Part shown: positions 7,191-14,170 of the stretch, in pieces | Numbering within the stretch: position 1 is the first letter of the stretch | How the letters are laid out: the number at the start of each line of letters is the position of its first letter | Origin: Polyangiaceae bacterium | GTDB taxonomy: Bacteria > Myxococcota > Polyangia > Polyangiales > Polyangiaceae | Direction: 5' to 3' | Assembly: GCA_025936205.1 (NCBI GenBank) | Contig: JAICTU010000147.1 | Coordinates: 1 to 18,263, forward strand | DNA length: 18,263 nucleotides | The notes under the pieces: model-generated | What the model was told of the DNA's origin: nothing | Seen by the model: the letters and a program-made list of their open reading frames with translations, nothing else | Database searches by the model: none | Position numbers and translations under genes: made by a program

Positions 7191-8549
7191 GTGGACTCGA
7201 CCCGCGGCAGACCGAGCAAGCGCCCCGCCAGCCAGAGCCTGCTGCGGCGAGTGGCGCTGGGAGCCGCGGCCTCCGCCGTCTCCGCGGCTCTGGTGGCGGC
7301 CAGCGTGACCAGCGTGATCGCGATCTATCTCACTCGCAACGCCGCAGATCGCCGCGTGCAGGATGCGGCGCTGGTGCTCGCTGCCGAGCTGGATGACGAC
7401 CCGGAAGGCCACAAACCCCTGCCCCAGGCGGTGAGCGATGAGGTCCGCGAGACGCGTCACACGGGCGTGGCCTTCGCCATCTACGACCGCAACACCCACC
7501 AGCTGCTCGCCGGCGATCCGCGCGTGCCCACCTCGTTCGACGACGAGTGCACCCACACAGCCAACCTGCGCACCTGTGGCGTACCGGCGCGCGAAAACTT
7601 GTGGGTCGTGGCAGCGGCTGGCCGAGTCAACCTCACCGTCCTGTTCGCGATCGCGTCCACGCTGGCGGCGCTGCTCGCGGGGCTCGGAGCGTGGCTCGCC
7701 AGCCGTCCGATCGCGCGCTGGCTGATGGGGCCGCTCTCGGAGCTGCGCCAGCAAGTGGGCGCGATCGACTTCTCGGGCGCGCATGCCTCCAGCCTCGGGC
7801 CCCCCGCCGGCGTGGCCGAGGTGGACGCCTTGCGCAGCGCCATCAACGAGCTGCTCGGGCGCGCGCAGGGAGCACTGCGCCAGGCCGAGCGCTTCGCGGC
7901 GGACGCCGCGCACGAGCTGCGCACGCCGCTGACCGCAATCCGGGGCGAGCTGGAGCTGCTCGCCGAAGAGAGCGCCTTGCCCTCGGACGTCCACGCCAGT
8001 CTGACGCGCGCACAGCGCCGGGTGGTCGAGCTGGGCACGCTGCTCGAGCGGCTGCTCGCGCTCGCGCTGCCCGCGGATAGCAACTGGTCGGCGAGCGAGC
8101 TCATCTCGCTGCAGGAGCTGGCGGAAGACCTGCTCTCTGACCTCCCGGAATCGGAGCGGGCGCGCGTGGAGCTGAGAGAAGCGCGGGGCGAAGTGGTGGT
8201 CCGGGGCGACAGCGCCCTGCTCGGGCTTCTGTTCACGAACGGCCTGGGCAACGCCTTGAAGTTTGGAAAACAGGTCCGGGTGTGCGCGTTCGCAGACGCG
8301 GGCGACGCGGTCTGGCGCGTGGACGACGATGGCCCCGGCGTGCCCGTGGAACAGCGACAGCTCGCGTTCGAGCCGTTCGTGCGGCTGGCCACCAACTGCA
8401 AACCGGCGGTGCCGGGACACGGCCTCGGACTGGCGTTGATCGCCCACGTGGCGCGTCGCCATGGCGGCCAGGCACGCTTCGTCGACGGCCCACCGGGCGC
8501 GCACCTCGAGATCCGCTTGCCACGCCAGCCTAGCGCTCAGAACGCGTAG
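7191..8549 (+). CDS. Membrane sensor histidine kinase
   Basis: 452 aa, starting with GTG 6 bp after the response regulator stop. A transmembrane segment (about 21-47) is followed by a periplasmic loop (about 48-146) of modest size containing Cys120 and Cys129, which could form a disulfide. A second transmembrane segment spans about 147-170. A HAMP-like region (about 171-225) leads to the H-box FAADAAHELRTPLTAIRGE with phospho-acceptor His241. The N-box is at 350-358 (NGLGNALKF), G1 at 378-384 (DDDGPGVP), an F-box (AFEPFVRL) at 392-399, and G2 at 409-416 (GHGLGLAL). All catalytic elements are present, so it should autophosphorylate and pass phosphate to the upstream regulator. The signal is unknown. 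Its last 13 nt overlap the convergent barrel-protein gene. Confidence 0.95.
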   Translation: MDSTRGRPSKRPASQSLLRRVALGAAASAVSAALVAASVTSVIAIYLTRNAADRRVQDAALVLAAELDDDPEGHKPLPQAVSDEVRETRHTGVAFAIYDRNTHQLLAGDPRVPTSFDDECTHTANLRTCGVPARENLWVVAAAGRVNLTVLFAIASTLAALLAGLGAWLASRPIARWLMGPLSELRQQVGAIDFSGAHASSLGPPAGVAEVDALRSAINELLGRAQGALRQAERFAADAAHELRTPLTAIRGELELLAEESALPSDVHASLTRAQRRVVELGTLLERLLALALPADSNWSASELISLQELAEDLLSDLPESERARVELREARGEVVVRGDSALLGLLFTNGLGNALKFGKQVRVCAFADAGDAVWRVDDDGPGVPVEQRQLAFEPFVRLATNCKPAVPGHGLGLALIAHVARRHGGQARFVDGPPGAHLEIRLPRQPSAQNA

Positions 8550-9892
8550 CTCACGCCGAACAGCAGTTCGAACGACAGCGGCGGCGGCCGGTACAGCGTG
8601 CTGTACTCGACGCGGATTTCGCCGCCTTCGCCGCCTTCGGCGCGTTCCACCTCGAAACGATCGCGCACCAACATGAGCGAGCCGCCGGCGCCTGCGCGCA
8701 GCGCCCACTGCGACGCAAAGGGCCAACCTGCTTGCAAGCTCGGCCCCAGAGCGAACCAGGGGCGCGTGGAGGACTGCGTCTCCAGCGAAGGATCGCGCGC
8801 CGACACCGACACGCGCAGCGCCCCACCCTCCAGCTTTGCGCACGCGCGCCACCAGAATACGGAGAGCTCACCGCCGACCGGACACAGCGCGAGTTGCGCC
8901 GTGAACAACTGAAAATCGAGATCCGCGTCGCTGTTGGACTCGCTCGCCACGGAGTAGCCAGCGCCGAGGCCCGCCACCCAGCGCCCCAGCTGCAGTTCTC
9001 CGAGCAGCTGCGCTTGCAGCGCGTGGCTGGGAGCCGCGGCATAGCCCCCCAGCGCGACGATCAGCGGCTGCAGCGCACGACCACTCTGCCGCCCCGCGCG
9101 CGCTCCGAGATCGACCTCGCGCTCCACCGGCGGCAACACGTTGGCCCGCGCAACCTCTGGCTGCGCTGCCGGCGCCGAAGCTGCCGAAGCTGCCGATGCA
9201 GCCACTTCAGCGGCTTCCGCGTCGAGGCCCCGCGCTGACCGAGCCTGCTCGCTGGGCTCCGGATCGTGCGTCGCCGGCACGGCTTCGGGCAGTGGTGCTG
9301 CCTCAGCAGAGGTTGCAGCGGCAGGGGCCGCTGGAGCGGGAGCAGGGGCCGCTGGCGCTGGCTCGGCTTCGTGCAACTCCCCGCCCGCCCGCTCGGCGGC
9401 TGCCGAGGGCGGCGCTCCAGGTGCCTCTCCGGCACGCTCATCCAACCGCAGCACCGTGATCAGAGCCAGCGCCTGCGACACATCCTGACAGCGCTCGCCG
9501 CGCACCTCGCGCTCCAGCGCCTGCGGGCCCTCGATGCGCAAGGAGCCGATCCAACCGGCGGATGCGCTGTCCGGCTGGATGCGGACGCGCACGCGCGTCG
9601 CAGCGTCGAGCATCGCCGATTCGACCTGGGCCTGCGGCACGAGCTGCAGCCTCGCCGCGCGACTCGCCACGTAGCCCAGATATTCTTGCTGCGTGGGGCA
9701 ACCGAGCGGCGCGCGATAGCTCGCCAGCACGCGGACACCTGCCGCCGCCGTGGCGGCCGCGGGCGCCACGCTGGGCGGGCTCGCGTTGACGCAGGCGGTG
9801 ACCAGGCAGACAAGGCCCACGCAGACAGGGGCCAGAATGGGGGCCAGTACGCTGGCGACGATCGCAGCTCGCGCACGGCCCAGTGCTCGCAT
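8537..9892 (-). CDS. Predicted outer-membrane beta-barrel protein with N-terminal periplasmic domain
   Basis: 451 aa, not matched to a named family. A hydrophobic N-terminus (10-33) ends in LVTAC, a possible lipobox with Cys34. Residues about 52-151 form a compact domain (SYRAPLGCPTQQEYLGYVASR, ... WIGSLRIEG, GERCQDVSQALALITVLRLD) with Cys65 and Cys135. I recall similar segments in Polyangia proteins near sigma factors, but cannot verify this here. An Ala/Pro/Glu-rich linker (about 152-255) leads to a C-terminal region (about 260-451) of alternating strands that ends in GVSYAF. A terminal aromatic residue is typical of outer-membrane barrels. Cys337 and Cys351 may pair. A lipobox and a barrel together are odd, so the N-terminus may instead be a simple signal peptide. 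It lies downstream of the sigma/anti-sigma genes and could be their sensor or target. Confidence 0.72.
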   Translation of the reverse strand: MRALGRARAAIVASVLAPILAPVCVGLVCLVTACVNASPPSVAPAAATAAAGVRVLASYRAPLGCPTQQEYLGYVASRAARLQLVPQAQVESAMLDAATRVRVRIQPDSASAGWIGSLRIEGPQALEREVRGERCQDVSQALALITVLRLDERAGEAPGAPPSAAAERAGGELHEAEPAPAAPAPAPAAPAAATSAEAAPLPEAVPATHDPEPSEQARSARGLDAEAAEVAASAASAASAPAAQPEVARANVLPPVEREVDLGARAGRQSGRALQPLIVALGGYAAAPSHALQAQLLGELQLGRWVAGLGAGYSVASESNSDADLDFQLFTAQLALCPVGGELSVFWWRACAKLEGGALRVSVSARDPSLETQSSTRPWFALGPSLQAGWPFASQWALRAGAGGSLMLVRDRFEVERAEGGEGGEIRVEYSTLYRPPPLSFELLFGVSYAF

Positions 9893-9907
9893 CTGCGTCG
9901 TGCTGGG

Positions 9908-9936
9908 GTCGTAGCACTTTCCCCAGTGGGCCCCAA
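9908..9936 (-). promoter_or_regulatory. Candidate promoter of the barrel-protein gene
   Basis: On the minus strand TTGGGG (9936-9931) is followed after exactly 17 nt by TACGAC (9913-9908). The start codon is at 9892, so transcription would begin roughly 8-10 nt before it. The boxes are imperfect matches to the housekeeping consensus. Confidence 0.3.
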
Positions 9937-9998
9937 GCGGGCATTCCTGATGGGCTCGAGGGACGGCAAGTGCCGAGCCCTCCTGTACTGTTTCGGAA

Positions 9999-10096
9999 TC
10001 AGGGCCGCAGAGTCAGGGCCGCAGAGTCAGGGCCGCAGAGTCAGGGCCGCAGAGTCAGGGCCGCAGAGTCAGGGCCGCACAGTTAAGGCCGCAGCT
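9999..10096. repeat. Tandem repeat, 14-bp unit, 5 exact copies plus 2 degenerate
   Basis: The unit TCAGGGCCGCAGAG occurs five times without change (9999-10068), once with a single substitution (10069-10082, CACAG in place of CAGAG) and once more diverged (10083-10096, TTAAGGCCGCAGCT). The divergence gradient runs toward the anti-sigma gene. The array abuts the stop codon of that gene and lies upstream of the barrel gene on the minus strand. Because 14 is not a multiple of 3, copy-number change would scramble any reading frame. There is no spacer, so it is not a CRISPR array. Confidence 0.95.
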
Positions 10097-10872
10097 CACT
10101 GCGCTGCTGATCGCAGTGCCAGCTCGGACACTTCCTGGCGCAGCTGCCCCTCGGGGAACTGCCCGCGATAGGATTCCAGCAGGCGGCGCAGGGCCGCCGT
10201 ATCGTTGCGCTGGGCCGCGCCGCGCATGGCGTCGACCAGCTGGATCTCCGAGTCGAGACCCGGCGCGGGCGTTCTCTCGCCTTCGAGAGCACCCACTGCC
10301 GGCGGCGGTGCGGACGCCGCCGGCAGTGGCCCTGCCAGTTCCGTCTCTGTCTCTGTCGGGGCGGCAGCCGCGCGCTGCGCGCGCGTTTGCCGGTCAGCAT
10401 CGTCCCGGCGCGTCGCGATGCGCCTGCGCTGTTCTGCCGTCCGATGCCGCCACTCGCTCGCCGCCGGAGCATGAGCACGGCGAGCGGGAACGGACATCGC
10501 GCCACTGGAGCTCGTTGCGGAGCTGGTGGCAACAACGGCAGGCGCATCGTCGAGCGCCGGAACAACTGGAGCCGGATCGGAGGCGACCTCGGCGGGCGGC
10601 ATCAGCCGCGCCTGGAGATGCTCGGGCTGCTCCGAGGGCAGCGCGAGGTAGGCGGCACCCGCGAGGCCGAGCGTGACACTCGCAAGCGTGACCTTGCCCG
10701 CGCTGGTGCTGAACCACGCGAAGGCCTTGGAGCTGAACAAGCCGACGCCGGCGCCGGCGCCCAGCGCCATCAGCAGCTTGGCTTGATTGCCTGCCGGCGG
10801 ACGCTGCGACCTGCCCGCCTCGAGCAGCGCTCGCGTCAGATCGTCGGGACTTTCGTCGAGCAGCTTCTTCAT
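10096..10872 (-). CDS. Probable anti-sigma factor, two-segment membrane protein
   Basis: 258 aa. The N-terminus (MKKLLDESPDDLTRALLEAGRSQ) is short, acidic and helical, as in myxobacterial partners of ECF sigma factors. Two hydrophobic segments follow (about 31-47 and 61-78). The rest is a long Ala/Pro/Arg-rich, low-complexity region and a C-terminal helical stretch (about 213-256: DAMRGAAQRNDTAALRRLLESY...FPEGQL) that looks like one TPR-type hairpin. No zinc-binding HxxxCxxC motif is seen, so it is not a ZAS-type anti-sigma factor. Its ATG overlaps the sigma factor stop (ATGA, 10872-10869), which implies coupled translation and supports the anti-sigma assignment. Proteins of this layout often carry more TPR-like helices, and here the gene stops beside the tandem repeat, so it may be shortened. 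Confidence 0.75.
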   Translation of the reverse strand: MKKLLDESPDDLTRALLEAGRSQRPPAGNQAKLLMALGAGAGVGLFSSKAFAWFSTSAGKVTLASVTLGLAGAAYLALPSEQPEHLQARLMPPAEVASDPAPVVPALDDAPAVVATSSATSSSGAMSVPARRAHAPAASEWRHRTAEQRRRIATRRDDADRQTRAQRAAAAPTETETELAGPLPAASAPPPAVGALEGERTPAPGLDSEIQLVDAMRGAAQRNDTAALRRLLESYRGQFPEGQLRQEVSELALRSAAQ

Positions 10873-11519
10873 GATGCGGAGGTCTCGTCAGAAGATGCGG
10901 AGGGGGTCCGCGGGGTCGTATTCCGGAGCAGCTCGACTTCCGTGTGGAAGAGCGCGCGGGCGCGGCGCAAGCGCGACGCCACCGTGCCCGTCGGGATCGC
11001 CAGGAGCTCTGCGATCTGGGGAACCGTCAAGTCTTCGAGCTCGAACAGGATGAAGGCTTCTTTCAGGTTGTCCGGCATCCGCTCCAGGATGCGGTCGAGC
11101 TGGCGACGGGCTTGATTGCGCGCGGCGACCGCCTCCAGATCGGGAGCGACATCGACGAGCTGCTCCGGATCAGGGGCCACGTGGTTTTGCGAGCTCTGTG
11201 CCTTGCGCCGGAACTCCTTGGCGACGCGCAGCGCGACGCCATAGAGAAACGCGCGCTCACTGCCAGGCTTGATGCTCGAGCCTTCGCGCAGGACCAGGAC
11301 CATGAAGACCTGTTGAGCAGCGTCGTCGACCTCCGTGCCGACCACGCCCAGGCGCGAGAGCAAGCGCCAGATGAAGTCGTAGTGCTCCTGCACCAGCTGG
11401 CGCAGCGTGCCGGGCGGCAAGCGCGTGCTTTCGCCGACGCTAGACCCCGGGGCCGGGTGCTGAGTGAGGAGTTCCAGTGCCAACGTCTGATAATGACTTG
11501 GATGGCGTCGACCGATCAC
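10869..11519 (-). CDS. ECF-type RNA polymerase sigma factor
   Basis: 216 aa from the GTG chosen here. Region 2 is clear (LRQLVQEHYDFIWRLLSRLGV, VDDAAQQVFMVLV, then the conserved RAFLYGVALRVAKEFRRK). Region 4 follows (LDRILERMPDNLKEAFILFELEDLTVPQIAELLAIPTGTVASRLRRARALF) with its helix-turn-helix. It directs RNA polymerase to a small regulon, probably including this operon. The start is uncertain because the frame has no ATG before region 2. Candidates are GTG 11519 (GAGG nearby but only 3 nt away), TTG 11483 and TTG 11597. The longest version adds a low-complexity stretch. The gene overlaps the downstream membrane protein gene by 4 nt. Confidence 0.92.
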   Translation of the reverse strand: MIGRRHPSHYQTLALELLTQHPAPGSSVGESTRLPPGTLRQLVQEHYDFIWRLLSRLGVVGTEVDDAAQQVFMVLVLREGSSIKPGSERAFLYGVALRVAKEFRRKAQSSQNHVAPDPEQLVDVAPDLEAVAARNQARRQLDRILERMPDNLKEAFILFELEDLTVPQIAELLAIPTGTVASRLRRARALFHTEVELLRNTTPRTPSASSDETSAS

Positions 11520-11662
11520 CTGCCTCGCACCAAAAAAAGTCGTGGGCTCAGCGGAATGGGCCGCCGCGGCGGCGATGCCATTCGCGTCGCAGCGCAACGT
11601 GCCGCAATCCCGCGGGGACAGGCGGTAGCGTGAGCCGGGTCGGCTGCGCTATGGTCCGACCG

Positions 11663-12019
11663 ATGCGCCTGTCCAGCACAGCAGGTCTCTCGATGCTGCT
11701 CCTTTTCGGGTCAGCGTGCGGAGATAGCGTGGTGGTGGCACGCGGGGTGTCGCTGGTGTCGGCCGCGGTGGAAGCGAGCGACGCGGGGTTGCTCGACGAC
11801 GCTCGCGCGGAGGACGGGGAGCCGAGCTTCGAGAGCGGGCACGACGGTACGTCCGCGCATCGCCCGCCCCCGAGCTTTTCCGCGAGTGCGCCCCGGCCGC
11901 CCTCGGGTGCTCACGAAGCGGCAGGCGGTGGTGGCGGCGCCGGTGGTGGGACGAGCACGAGCGAAAAGAGCGCCGACGGAACGGGCGGCACCAGCTCGAG
12001 CGCGGGCAAGCACCACTAG
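11663..12019 (+). CDS. Small Gly/Ser-rich predicted lipoprotein
   Basis: 118 aa with no recognisable domain. The N-terminus MRLSSTAGLSMLLLFGSACGD has one Arg, a hydrophobic core and a lipobox-like GSAC at Cys19, so the protein is probably a lipid-anchored envelope protein. The mature part is acidic (SDAGLLDDARAEDGEP), then Pro/Ser-rich, then a disordered Gly/Ser/Thr tail ending in KHH. An ATG at 11651 in the same frame is an alternative start, but the signal peptide fits 11663 better. Neither start has a clear ribosome-binding site. It is divergent from the ECF sigma operon, with about 140 bp between, and may share its regulation. The function is unknown. The compositional bias means it could be less conserved than its neighbours. 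Confidence 0.6.
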   Translation: MRLSSTAGLSMLLLFGSACGDSVVVARGVSLVSAAVEASDAGLLDDARAEDGEPSFESGHDGTSAHRPPPSFSASAPRPPSGAHEAAGGGGGAGGGTSTSEKSADGTGGTSSSAGKHH

Positions 12020-12026
12020 TATTTTG

Positions 12027-12053
12027 CGGCCGCTTTGGCCGCTTTGCTCGGCC
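12027..12053 (+). terminator. GC-rich stem-loop candidates after the small lipoprotein gene
   Basis: GGCCGCTTT is repeated twice in tandem (12028-12036, 12037-12045) and is followed by CTCGGCC. CGGCC/GGCCG can pair with loop GCTTT, or the second copy can pair with the downstream CGGCC. It begins 8 nt after the stop. There is no proper U-tract, so this is only a weak terminator candidate. Confidence 0.25.
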
Positions 12054-12123
12054 GATCGAAGGCGTCCTTCCTCGCGCCCTCAGCCGGAGCTCGGCTGCGA
12101 TCTTCGCTGGTTAGCGGCGCGCG

Positions 12124-12618
12124 ATGAGTTCGTGTCGAGGGCATGGGCCTTGCTGTGCTCCGGCCGAGATGTGCAACCCCTCTGCGATTTCGCTCGAAGC
12201 CTTTTCATTGGGAGCGCTGACTCCGCCCCCGCGCATCCGCAGCGGCAAGCGGACACTGCTCGACCTGGACGCGATCCGCGCCCTGGGCGCCGACTGCTCC
12301 TACAATGCGACGACGCTCGCCGCGCGCCTGGGGATCTCGATCCGCCAGCTGCAGCGGCTCTTCGCGCGTCAGCTCGGCTGTTCGCCGCGCGCCTGGTTGC
12401 GCGAGGAGCGGATGCAGGCGGCGCATCGCTTGCTGCTCCGGGCCAGCACCATCAAAGAGGTCGCGCTGGCGCTTTCGTTCCGGCAGGAGTCGCACTTCTC
12501 GCGCGATTTCCGCAGCCGCTTTGGCTACACGCCGTCGACGCTGCAGAAGTCCGGCGCGGCCCACGGCCTGCGCCCCGCGAGCCATCCGCGAAGCGGGTGC
12601 ACGCAGGCGTGCTCCTGA
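12124..12618 (+). CDS. AraC-family DNA-binding domain protein (short)
   Basis: 164 aa. Residues about 58-140 form a complete AraC/XylS-type double helix-turn-helix: TTLAARLGISIRQLQRLFARQLG, then WLREERMQAAHRLL, TIKEVALALSFRQESHFSRDFRSRFGYTPS. The first 57 residues are too short for the usual sensor/dimerisation domain and contain several cysteines. It is therefore either a stand-alone binding domain or the 3' part of a gene that lost its N-terminus. An alternative start is ATG 12169. The gene lies about 100 bp after the small lipoprotein and converges with the RCC1-like gene, leaving only 25 bp between stop codons. Its targets and ligand are unknown. Confidence 0.8.
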   Translation: MSSCRGHGPCCAPAEMCNPSAISLEAFSLGALTPPPRIRSGKRTLLDLDAIRALGADCSYNATTLAARLGISIRQLQRLFARQLGCSPRAWLREERMQAAHRLLLRASTIKEVALALSFRQESHFSRDFRSRFGYTPSTLQKSGAAHGLRPASHPRSGCTQACS

Positions 12619-12643
12619 GCCGAGGTCGAGTTGGCGGAGCCGC

Positions 12644-14170
12644 TCAGCCCCGGTCTCGTGCGCAAGGTCCGTCTGCGCTACGCACGACGCAGACGTCCGG
12701 GTCGTCGAGGCGTTGCTCGTACTCGCGCCCCGGAGAGTCCGATGCGCCGATGTTGCCGACGCGCTCGTAACTGCCATAGCCGAGCTCGCCGAGCTCATTG
12801 TGGCCCCAGCAGCGCAGGCCCGCGAAGGCGCCCGCTCGCTCCAGGATGGCGCAGGCGTGGTAGCCTCCGACAAACAGCTGGCTGACGCGCGGCGCGCCCT
12901 GCTCGGACGCGGCCTCGTCCGAGGTGATCAGCTGCACCACTCCGCGGTCGGGCATGCGCGCGTATTGTTCGCCGGGCTCGAGAGTGCCGCCGACGCCGGC
13001 GACCTCGTCGTGTTGCATTTGACCGTAGCCGAGCTGCGGGCCCGCTTCTCCCCAGCAGCGCACGGCGCCGCGCGCGTCGAGCGCGCAGCCGTGGCGCGTG
13101 CCCAGGCCGACCTGGACGACGCTGACGTCATCGCCGAGATTCACCCTCCCTCGCGGCTGCGTCAGCCTCGATCCCAGGCTCGCGTCGGGATAACCGGCGC
13201 GCGATTCATCGTTGCGGCCCCAGCACCAGAGCGCGCCCGTGTTGTCGAGCGCACAGGCATGTGCCTGGTTCAGCTGCAGAGCAGCGATGAAGGCCTCGCC
13301 GAGGCCCTGCACGGAGCGGATCGGCCGCGGCTCGGTGGTGCCCTGGCACACGCGCTCGTCGCCGATGTTGCAGTCGACGCCCGTGCCCAGGGTGCCCCAG
13401 GTGTTGTTGCCCCAGCAACGCACATCGCCGGACTCGAGCAGCGCGCAGCCGACGGCGTCGCCCACCACGACGCTGCGCGCGAGCTGCCCGTCGAGCGCCA
13501 CGCGACGCAGCGCCGTCAGCGGCTCGTCATCGCCGAAGTCGCCGGAGTCGCTGTCGCCGATGCCGCCGTTGGTGTCGCTGCCCCAGCAATGCACGTTGCC
13601 GGCGCTGGCGCCTTCGGGAGCGAGGATGGCGCAGGTGTTGGACACGCCGGCAACGATGTCGAGAATGTGATCGAGCGGCAGGTCTTCCTCGGTGCTCAGC
13701 GATTCGTCCGCGTCATCCCCGTAGTCGTCGCGGCTCTGCCTGCCGAGCTGGCCCCGGTCGTTGTGGCCCCAGCAGCGCGCCTTGCCGTCGTTGAACAGGA
13801 CACACGCGTGATGCCAGCCCGCCGAGAGGCGCACGACCTGGCGCGAGGTGCCGAAATCGATGGGATCGATAGAGCTGGGATCCGCGATGTCCTGGCGGGG
13901 ACCATCGCGCCCCAGCACTCCGTATTCGTCCGAGCCCCAGCACTTCACGCCTCCGCCGCTGAGCAAGGCGCAGGAATACTGCGCGCCGAGCGCGAGGGCC
14001 TGCACCGGCGCTCCCGGCAGCGATGGAATGCGCGGCGCCGGGGATTCCATTTCGGGGCGGGTCGGAAGGTCGAACGCCTCTCCCGAGTGACACGCCAGCT
14101 GAGCTGTGAGACACGCTGCCCACGAGATCTTCCAGTGGCTGAGCCGATGACCGAACACGCCCTCGACCAT
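12644..14170 (-). CDS. Seven-bladed RCC1-like repeat lipoprotein or secreted protein
   Basis: 508 aa. The N-terminus has a hydrophobic stretch ending in TAQLAC, an imperfect lipobox, so export is likely and lipidation possible. Seven RCC1-type repeats follow, each closing with Cys-Trp-Gly at about Cys77, 133, 195, 252, 316, 372 and 454 (for example CWGHNDRGQLG, CWGNNTWGTLG, CWGHNELGELG). Seven repeats make one complete beta-propeller. In each, a Cys-(Ala/Val)-(Leu/Ile) about 10-17 residues earlier should form a disulfide within the blade with the CWG cysteine. Insertions between blades are Asp-rich (DDYGDDADES, DSDSGDFGDDE) and might bind Ca2+. I chose the ATG at 14170, preceded by a strong AGGAGG site. 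A GTG at 14203 is less likely. Its 5' end overlaps the divergent PPC lipoprotein gene by 24 bp. The function is unknown, probably ligand binding at the cell surface. Confidence 0.93.
   Translation of the reverse strand: MVEGVFGHRLSHWKISWAACLTAQLACHSGEAFDLPTRPEMESPAPRIPSLPGAPVQALALGAQYSCALLSGGGVKCWGSDEYGVLGRDGPRQDIADPSSIDPIDFGTSRQVVRLSAGWHHACVLFNDGKARCWGHNDRGQLGRQSRDDYGDDADESLSTEEDLPLDHILDIVAGVSNTCAILAPEGASAGNVHCWGSDTNGGIGDSDSGDFGDDEPLTALRRVALDGQLARSVVVGDAVGCALLESGDVRCWGNNTWGTLGTGVDCNIGDERVCQGTTEPRPIRSVQGLGEAFIAALQLNQAHACALDNTGALWCWGRNDESRAGYPDASLGSRLTQPRGRVNLGDDVSVVQVGLGTRHGCALDARGAVRCWGEAGPQLGYGQMQHDEVAGVGGTLEPGEQYARMPDRGVVQLITSDEAASEQGAPRVSQLFVGGYHACAILERAGAFAGLRCWGHNELGELGYGSYERVGNIGASDSPGREYEQRLDDPDVCVVRSADGPCARDRG

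Noticed and set aside
7095..8852. Long minus-strand open frame opposite the response regulator and histidine kinase
   Set aside because: The plus strand encodes complete kinase and receiver motifs. The antisense frame is a GC-skew artefact.
9999..10096. Possible CRISPR array
   Set aside because: The 14-bp units are directly adjacent with no spacers, so this is a simple tandem repeat.
12305..14146. Very long open plus-strand frame continuous with lipoprotein A, which would give a protein of over 1,100 residues
   Set aside because: It is antisense to the RCC1-like gene, whose seven CWG repeats prove the coding strand. Its translation there is repetitive Ala/Arg-rich noise, and the signal peptide after 14147 marks the true start.
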